5,713 bases of DNA from assembly GCA_964630755.1 (NCBI GenBank), contig CAZVYS010000038.1:1-5713 (forward strand), given 5' to 3'. A program made the translations under genes and the position numbers. The notes beneath the pieces were generated by a model, which was given only the letters and a program-made list of their open reading frames with translations, ran no database searches and was not told where the DNA came from. Origin of the DNA: CAZVYS01 sp964630755. GTDB lineage: Bacteria > Patescibacteriota > Microgenomatia > UBA1400 > CG1-02-47-37. The first letter of the stretch is position 1. Every line of letters begins with the position of its first letter. This document shows positions 3,004-5,713 of this stretch, piece after piece.

Positions 3004-5713
3004 AAGATAGCTAGCCAGTAGACTTGTTTTGAGGCTTTAGGTGCGGGGGAGAGGTGAATAGTAAAGCCGGATTCGTCTAGATCAGTGATCCAAGCAGTGG
3101 TTTCGAAGGTGGGAGTGAGGTTAATGGTGGTGGGTTGTTTGGTCCAGTTAGTTTCAACTCTATTTTGGGTTTGAGCTGATGAGAAAGTGACTACATCGCG
3201 GAAAGTATCGTTGCCTTCAAGTACACCCTCACTAAGGTTTAAGTTTTTGGCTAGTAAGTCTTGGAAGGTGGCGCTACCAGAGGCGTTAATCTCAAAGCCG
3301 TAGTCCAAGTTTGGATCAGACATGATTGATTGAGTTACTAAAGTACCAGAAACAGTGGCACTATTGGCTATTAAAGTCTTGGTAACTAGATCACTAAAGC
3401 TAGCAGTATCAGCAGTTAAGTCACCAGTAATAGTAAGATTGCCATTAATGGTAACCAAGCCGGTGTCATCCATGGTCACCAAGCCGGCTAAGAAGTTAAT
3501 GGCGCCGACTCCGGATGGTTGGATAGAGAGTTGGTTGTCTAAGCTTGAGATAGAGTTGGTGGCCAGGGTATTAGTGACATTAAGATCAGTAGTAATGGTT
3601 TTACCAACTACAGCTAGATAGTTTTCAAAGTAACCAAACTTAGCGTCTAGAGTGTCGACAGCAATGTGAGCTGAGTCAGTGGCTGAGATTTGTTCTCTAA
3701 GGGTGGCGATTAGTTGGTCGTTAAAATAGCTGGTAGGAGTGGATGATGCAGTAGCTGTTTGAGTTTGATACTGAATAGACAAGTCAGTTAGCTTAGTGCG
3801 GATAGCGTCAATAGTAGGTGAGTCTATATTAGTAGCGGTAATTTCGGTAGCCACTAAAGTGGTGGTGGTGACTTCAGTAGCTACTAGTTCACCGCGGACG
3901 TCTAGGGCGGGTAGTGGAGTTGCAGAGGATGTAGAGGTGGGTGGTTTGATGACGACTGGAGCGTCGATGGTTATCTCACCATCATCAGCCAAAGGTGAGA
4001 TAAAGTTAGTAGTTAGTTTTTCGGCTTCAACAGTGGGTGAGATGAGTTTTTCTTGAACAAAGATTTGTCTGACGGCTAAGGTGCCGGAGATAGAAGCAGA
4101 TTTTTCTACCACTAGTTCTTGGGTTTTGACAAAACCTGAGGTAAAGCGGCCAGCCAGCAGCTCTGAGTAGGCACCGACCCGGTCGATTTTAGCTTTGGCA
4201 TAGCTGCCGGTAATGTCTTTGGCAAGGCTAACAAGGGAGTAGAGTTTTTGGCCGGTCATTTCTAAAAAGACGTTGTCTAAGGCAAGCTTAGTGTCAAACG
4301 GGTCATGGTAGGAGAGGTTTAAAAAAGCTTGGATTTTATTTTCACCACCAGGTTGCCAAGGTTCTAAGGCTTTAGCCACGGCTTGGCCAGGAGAGATTAG
4401 TTTAGTGGCCATGCCAGGATAGGTGCCAGAGGCAGTCAGGATATCTCCTGGAGTAATAGCAGGTGAGTCAGGGGCAATTTTAAGCGGGACCCGACCTTGG
4501 AGACCAACTAAGCGGCGTTCTTCTCCTGGAATGCCCAGTTCCATACCGGCTTTGGTAGAGATGACGCCCATGGTTCGAGAATCAGCGTAACGATCGGACT
4601 TGGCGATTTTTGGCACACTATATTGATCCATGGCGCCGGTAATAACGACCACGTCGCCAGGTTCGATTGATTGATCGTCGGTAGCATACCATTCAGCCAG
4701 GTCAGCGCCAAAGACAATAGCATCTAGTCTAATGTTTTGGGTTTCGCCAGTGTAGTTATACATGCGAACAGTGTTGGTATCGGTCTGTACCATTTCGTAG
4801 CCATTGTTCCAGTCAAAGTTGACTGAGTAGAGTTCTGGAGCATAGCCGTCTTTGGTGTTGGTAAGAATAGCCCGATACTGCATGTAGTCGTTGGGAGTGG
4901 AGGAGATAAGAGTGCCCCATTTGTCATCCATAAGGAATTCAGCTTCAAAGTCGTCAAAGTAAAGGTTGTAGTCGGTGTCTAGAGCTTGGACTCGGATTAG
5001 TCTAACAGCGTCTTTTTCGTGACTTGGGATGCGAGAGATGTCCCAGTAGATTTTTTGCCAGGTGTTAACAGCGTCAAGATGAAATTCACGAGTGTGTTCG
5101 TCTGAGCTTGATTCACCAAAGCCAAGCTTGACGGTGTTACCTGAGAGGCTAGAGTAGACCCAGGTGGTGATGTAGTCGTAGTTAGTGAGATCTTTTTCAG
5201 CAATGCGGTTTTCAGCATAAGCATTGGCAGTGCCACCAACTACTAGTTTAGTTAAGTTGCCGGCAGTGGATTCGTCTTCGTCTTCAAAATAGTCAACGTC
5301 TCGGGTGATATCTCCGTCAGAGACAGTGATGATGGCGGTGTCTGAGGAGACCCAGTTAGTGTGGGTGTTGGCATTGTCTAAGACGAGTTCGTTGGTGGAG
5401 GTGACGACTGGTTTCCAGGCTTCCCAAGCACCGTCGGTCGAGTTGTTGCTGGTACCTGATCTAGTTTGGAGTTCAACATTGCCATAAGAGTTATCATCAT
5501 AGTTCCATTTTAAAGAGCCATAAGAAACAGCTGAAGGGGTTTCGATCTCGTCACTGACAAATAAAGAGTAGTGGTAGTTGGGGCGTGAAGCGGTGGTAGC
5601 GGCCGGAGAAGAAGAGCCAGATAAGCTGACAGCGGCGTGAACAGCAATCCTCCCACTTCCGCCCGTACCACCGTTTGATTGAGTGCTGTAAGCGCCTGTG
5701 CCACCTGAACCAC
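3000..5713 (-). CDS. Giant beta-rich fibre or adhesin-like surface protein, C-terminal 903 residues (5' end outside window)
   Basis: The minus frame is open from the window edge to a TAA at 3000-3002, with no in-frame ATG before 4931; that Met is internal, since the frame upstream reads as a good domain. In order: a Gly/Ser-rich start with GGTGGSGRIAV (5672-5640); a jelly-roll-like domain ending YNLYFDDFEAEF (about 5186-4935); a beta domain with YMQYRAILTNTKDGYAPELYSVNFDW (4874-4810 region); and a conserved module, AEWYATDD..IEPGDVV, MGVISTKAG, GRVPLKI, GDILTAS.TYPG, KALE (4697-4362), seen in many bacterial fibre-like proteins. After it come a helical part, a Ser/Thr/Pro linker (KPPTSTSSATPLP, about 3945-3907), coiled-coil-like stretches and a regular Thr/Val/Leu beta-solenoid-like stalk (3600-3340). 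The C-terminus is a small beta domain ending YWLAIF. The likely place is outside the cell as a stalk or adhesin; the binding partner is unknown. The signal peptide would be outside the window. Confidence 0.85.
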   Translation of the reverse strand, partial: GSGGTGAYSTQSNGGTGGSGRIAVHAAVSLSGSSSPAATTASRPNYHYSLFVSDEIETPSAVSYGSLKWNYDDNSYGNVELQTRSGTSNNSTDGAWEAWKPVVTSTNELVLDNANTHTNWVSSDTAIITVSDGDITRDVDYFEDEDESTAGNLTKLVVGGTANAYAENRIAEKDLTNYDYITTWVYSSLSGNTVKLGFGESSSDEHTREFHLDAVNTWQKIYWDISRIPSHEKDAVRLIRVQALDTDYNLYFDDFEAEFLMDDKWGTLISSTPNDYMQYRAILTNTKDGYAPELYSVNFDWNNGYEMVQTDTNTVRMYNYTGETQNIRLDAIVFGADLAEWYATDDQSIEPGDVVVITGAMDQYSVPKIAKSDRYADSRTMGVISTKAGMELGIPGEERRLVGLQGRVPLKIAPDSPAITPGDILTASGTYPGMATKLISPGQAVAKALEPWQPGGENKIQAFLNLSYHDPFDTKLALDNVFLEMTGQKLYSLVSLAKDITGSYAKAKIDRVGAYSELLAGRFTSGFVKTQELVVEKSASISGTLAVRQIFVQEKLISPTVEAEKLTTNFISPLADDGEITIDAPVVIKPPTSTSSATPLPALDVRGELVATEVTTTTLVATEITATNIDSPTIDAIRTKLTDLSIQYQTQTATASSTPTSYFNDQLIATLREQISATDSAHIAVDTLDAKFGYFENYLAVVGKTITTDLNVTNTLATNSISSLDNQLSIQPSGVGAINFLAGLVTMDDTGLVTINGNLTITGDLTADTASFSDLVTKTLIANSATVSGTLVTQSIMSDPNLDYGFEINASGSATFQDLLAKNLNLSEGVLEGNDTFRDVVTFSSAQTQNRVETNWTKQPTTINLTPTFETTAWITDLDESGFTIHLSPAPKASKQVYWLAIF
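3971..4003. repeat. Perfect 10-base inverted repeat inside the fibre gene
   Basis: TTATCTCACC (3971-3980) and GGTGAGATAA (3994-4003) are exact reverse complements around a 13-base loop. On the coding strand it covers FISPLADDGEIT. A partial third copy of one arm, GGTGAGAT, is at 4036-4043, where the protein reads LISPT, so the arm overlaps a degenerate peptide repeat. There is no U-run, so it is not an intrinsic terminator. It may be chance or an mRNA hairpin. Confidence 0.6.

Noticed and set aside
3355..4056. Plus-strand open frames at 3355-3621 and 3796-4056
   Set aside because: Antisense shadows of the Thr/Val/Ser-rich fibre gene, whose biased codons rarely produce stops on the other strand.
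4929..4931. ATG as the start of the fibre gene (643-residue product)
   Set aside because: The same frame stays open for 260 more residues to the window edge and encodes a domain ending YFDDFEAEFL directly before this Met, so it is internal.
4508..5713. Alternative-frame open stretches at 4508-4723, 4724-4957, 4997-5239, 5510-5713 (minus) and 5305-5487 (plus)
   Set aside because: The fibre frame is continuous through all of them to the window edge and reads as coherent beta-rich domains.
1..5713. CRISPR array, tRNA, rRNA or insertion sequence
   Set aside because: No regularly spaced direct repeats, cloverleaf-like sequence, rRNA motifs or transposase were seen; the palindromic copies are too few and lie inside a coding frame.

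Overview
The window looks like a piece of a compact bacterial genome that uses the standard bacterial code: TAA, TGA and TAG each end a gene. The very large fibre-like surface protein with an AEWY...EPGDVV / GRVP / GDILTAS / KALE module, the tail-to-tail genes that share bases at their stops, and the short intergenic spaces fit a Candidate Phyla Radiation (Patescibacteria) bacterium, perhaps Microgenomates. That placement is inference from gene style; there is no rRNA or other decisive marker here.

Layout. Bases 2-364 (+) are the C-terminal 120 residues of an unrecognised protein. It meets tsaD (357-1475, -) tail to tail with an 8-base overlap. tsaD encodes the tRNA t6A37 threonylcarbamoyltransferase. 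A 115-base divergent spacer (1476-1590) holds apparent promoters for tsaD and for the opposite gene. The + strand pair is a Fic-family AMP-transferase with a C-terminal winged helix (1591-2631), then a HIT hydrolase (2635-3003) three bases later. HIT meets the last gene tail to tail (4-base overlap at 3000-3003). That gene fills 3000-5713 on the minus strand and runs off the window: it is the C-terminal 903 residues of a giant beta-rich fibre or adhesin-like protein. Every convergent junction lacks room for a separate intrinsic terminator.

How the genes relate. Fic and HIT look like one operon, possibly controlled by the Fic protein's own winged helix through a 12-base direct repeat next to the promoter. 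tsaD and the fibre gene are separate transcription units.

The most unusual signal is inside tsaD. Two 27-base copies (23 of 27 identical) of a palindromic element sit in the same reading frame. Each encodes nine residues of the form FG(T/I)PR(E/A)(S/N)SE, in places where E. coli TsaD has shorter loops. One stem base pair differs in a compensatory way between the copies. This resembles in concept the Rickettsia palindromic elements that insert in-frame into genes. A third, unrelated palindrome with 12-base arms lies near the 3' end of tsaD, and another 10-base inverted repeat lies in the fibre gene. The divergent promoters have -10 boxes only 5-6 bases before the ATG codons, predicting leaderless mRNAs for tsaD and fic.
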